Assembly: GCA_025922715.1 (NCBI GenBank)
Contig: JAICHH010000044.1
Span: 1-12,863, forward strand
Direction of reading: 5' to 3'
Source: Nitrososphaeraceae archaeon
GTDB taxonomy: Archaea > Thermoproteota > Nitrososphaeria > Nitrososphaerales > Nitrososphaeraceae
DNA length: 12,863 bases
The translations under genes were made by a program, and so were the position numbers. The notes under the pieces were generated by a model that saw nothing but the letters and a program-made list of their open reading frames with translations, made no database searches and had not been told where the DNA came from. Positions 12,758 through 12,863 of the stretch are shown one piece after another (within the stretch, counting starts at the first letter, position 1; each line of letters begins with the position of its first letter).

Positions 12758-12863
12758 TTAGCGTTCTACACCAAATGCTAATTTTATTGTAGCATGATAT
12801 TTAGTAATACTACCTGTATTTGGGTCTACTACAGCAGTTTTACTTACAACCTCGAGCCCTGTA
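12758..12863 (-). CDS. Dodecin-like protein, last 34 residues (5' end outside window)
   Basis: The minus strand from the window edge carries an open frame ending at TAA (12760-12758). It reads TGLEVVSKTAVVDPNTGSI then TKYHATIKLAFGVER. The pattern of a helix end, a G-x-E-V strand, and a final Y-x-x-x-(I/V)-K-(L/V)-x-F-x-V-E strand matches the C-terminal half of dodecins, the ~70-residue flavin- or CoA-binding dodecamers. No stop occurs in frame before the window end, and other frames here are closed. With only half the protein visible, the family call is moderately secure. It is convergent with the SDR gene. Confidence 0.6.
   Translation of the reverse strand, partial: TGLEVVSKTAVVDPNTGSITKYHATIKLAFGVER

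Noticed and set aside
1..12863. CRISPR array, insertion sequence, prophage or defence system
   Set aside because: No spaced direct repeats, transposase, integrase or defence-type domains are seen in any frame; all larger genes are accounted for by metabolic or housekeeping functions.

Overview
The window comes from an ammonia-oxidising archaeon (Nitrososphaeria, formerly Thaumarchaeota). AmoA, AmoX and the short archaeal-type AmoB are all present. The AmoA sequence resembles the soil group I.1b (Nitrososphaerales) type more than Nitrosopumilus, and the AT-rich background would suit a Nitrosocosmicus-like lineage; that placement is inference from memory of family sequences. Promoters look archaeal: TATA boxes centred 26-29 bases before the start codon, implying largely leaderless mRNAs.

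Layout. (1) 1-546: the 3' end of a 2-oxoacid:ferredoxin oxidoreductase beta subunit. (2) 694-3582: an ammonia monooxygenase island with amoX and amoA on the minus strand, amoB divergent on the plus strand, and two small single-gene membrane-protein units on the minus strand that are good candidates for the additional AMO subunits AmoY and AmoZ. amoC is not in the window. Two overlapping perfect palindromes lie between the convergent amoB and the first small gene. (3) 3679-7138: an information-processing operon of ribosomal protein uS15, a DHH/RecJ-like protein with degraded catalytic motifs, KEOPS subunit Pcc1 and seryl-tRNA synthetase. A perfect 62-bp tandem duplication sits exactly on the pcc1/serS junction. 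(4) 7230-9975: a HIT-family hydrolase (minus), a small zinc-ribbon protein, dihydroxy-acid dehydratase IlvD, and a short hypothetical gene. (5) 9976-12863: a looser region with a 548-base gene-poor stretch, an exported HSL-type alpha/beta hydrolase (minus), an SDR oxidoreductase, and the last 34 residues of a dodecin-like protein (minus) running off the end.

Functionally, the amo genes encode the membrane enzyme for ammonia oxidation at the outer face of the cell membrane. The oxidoreductase and IlvD belong to central carbon and branched-chain amino acid metabolism. The uS15-to-serS block is translation and replication housekeeping. I see no insertion sequence, CRISPR array, rRNA or tRNA gene. 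The most notable points are the 62-bp duplication (recent event or assembly artefact), the probable AmoY/AmoZ genes beside amoB, the overlapping palindromes, and the RecJ-like protein that may have lost nuclease activity.
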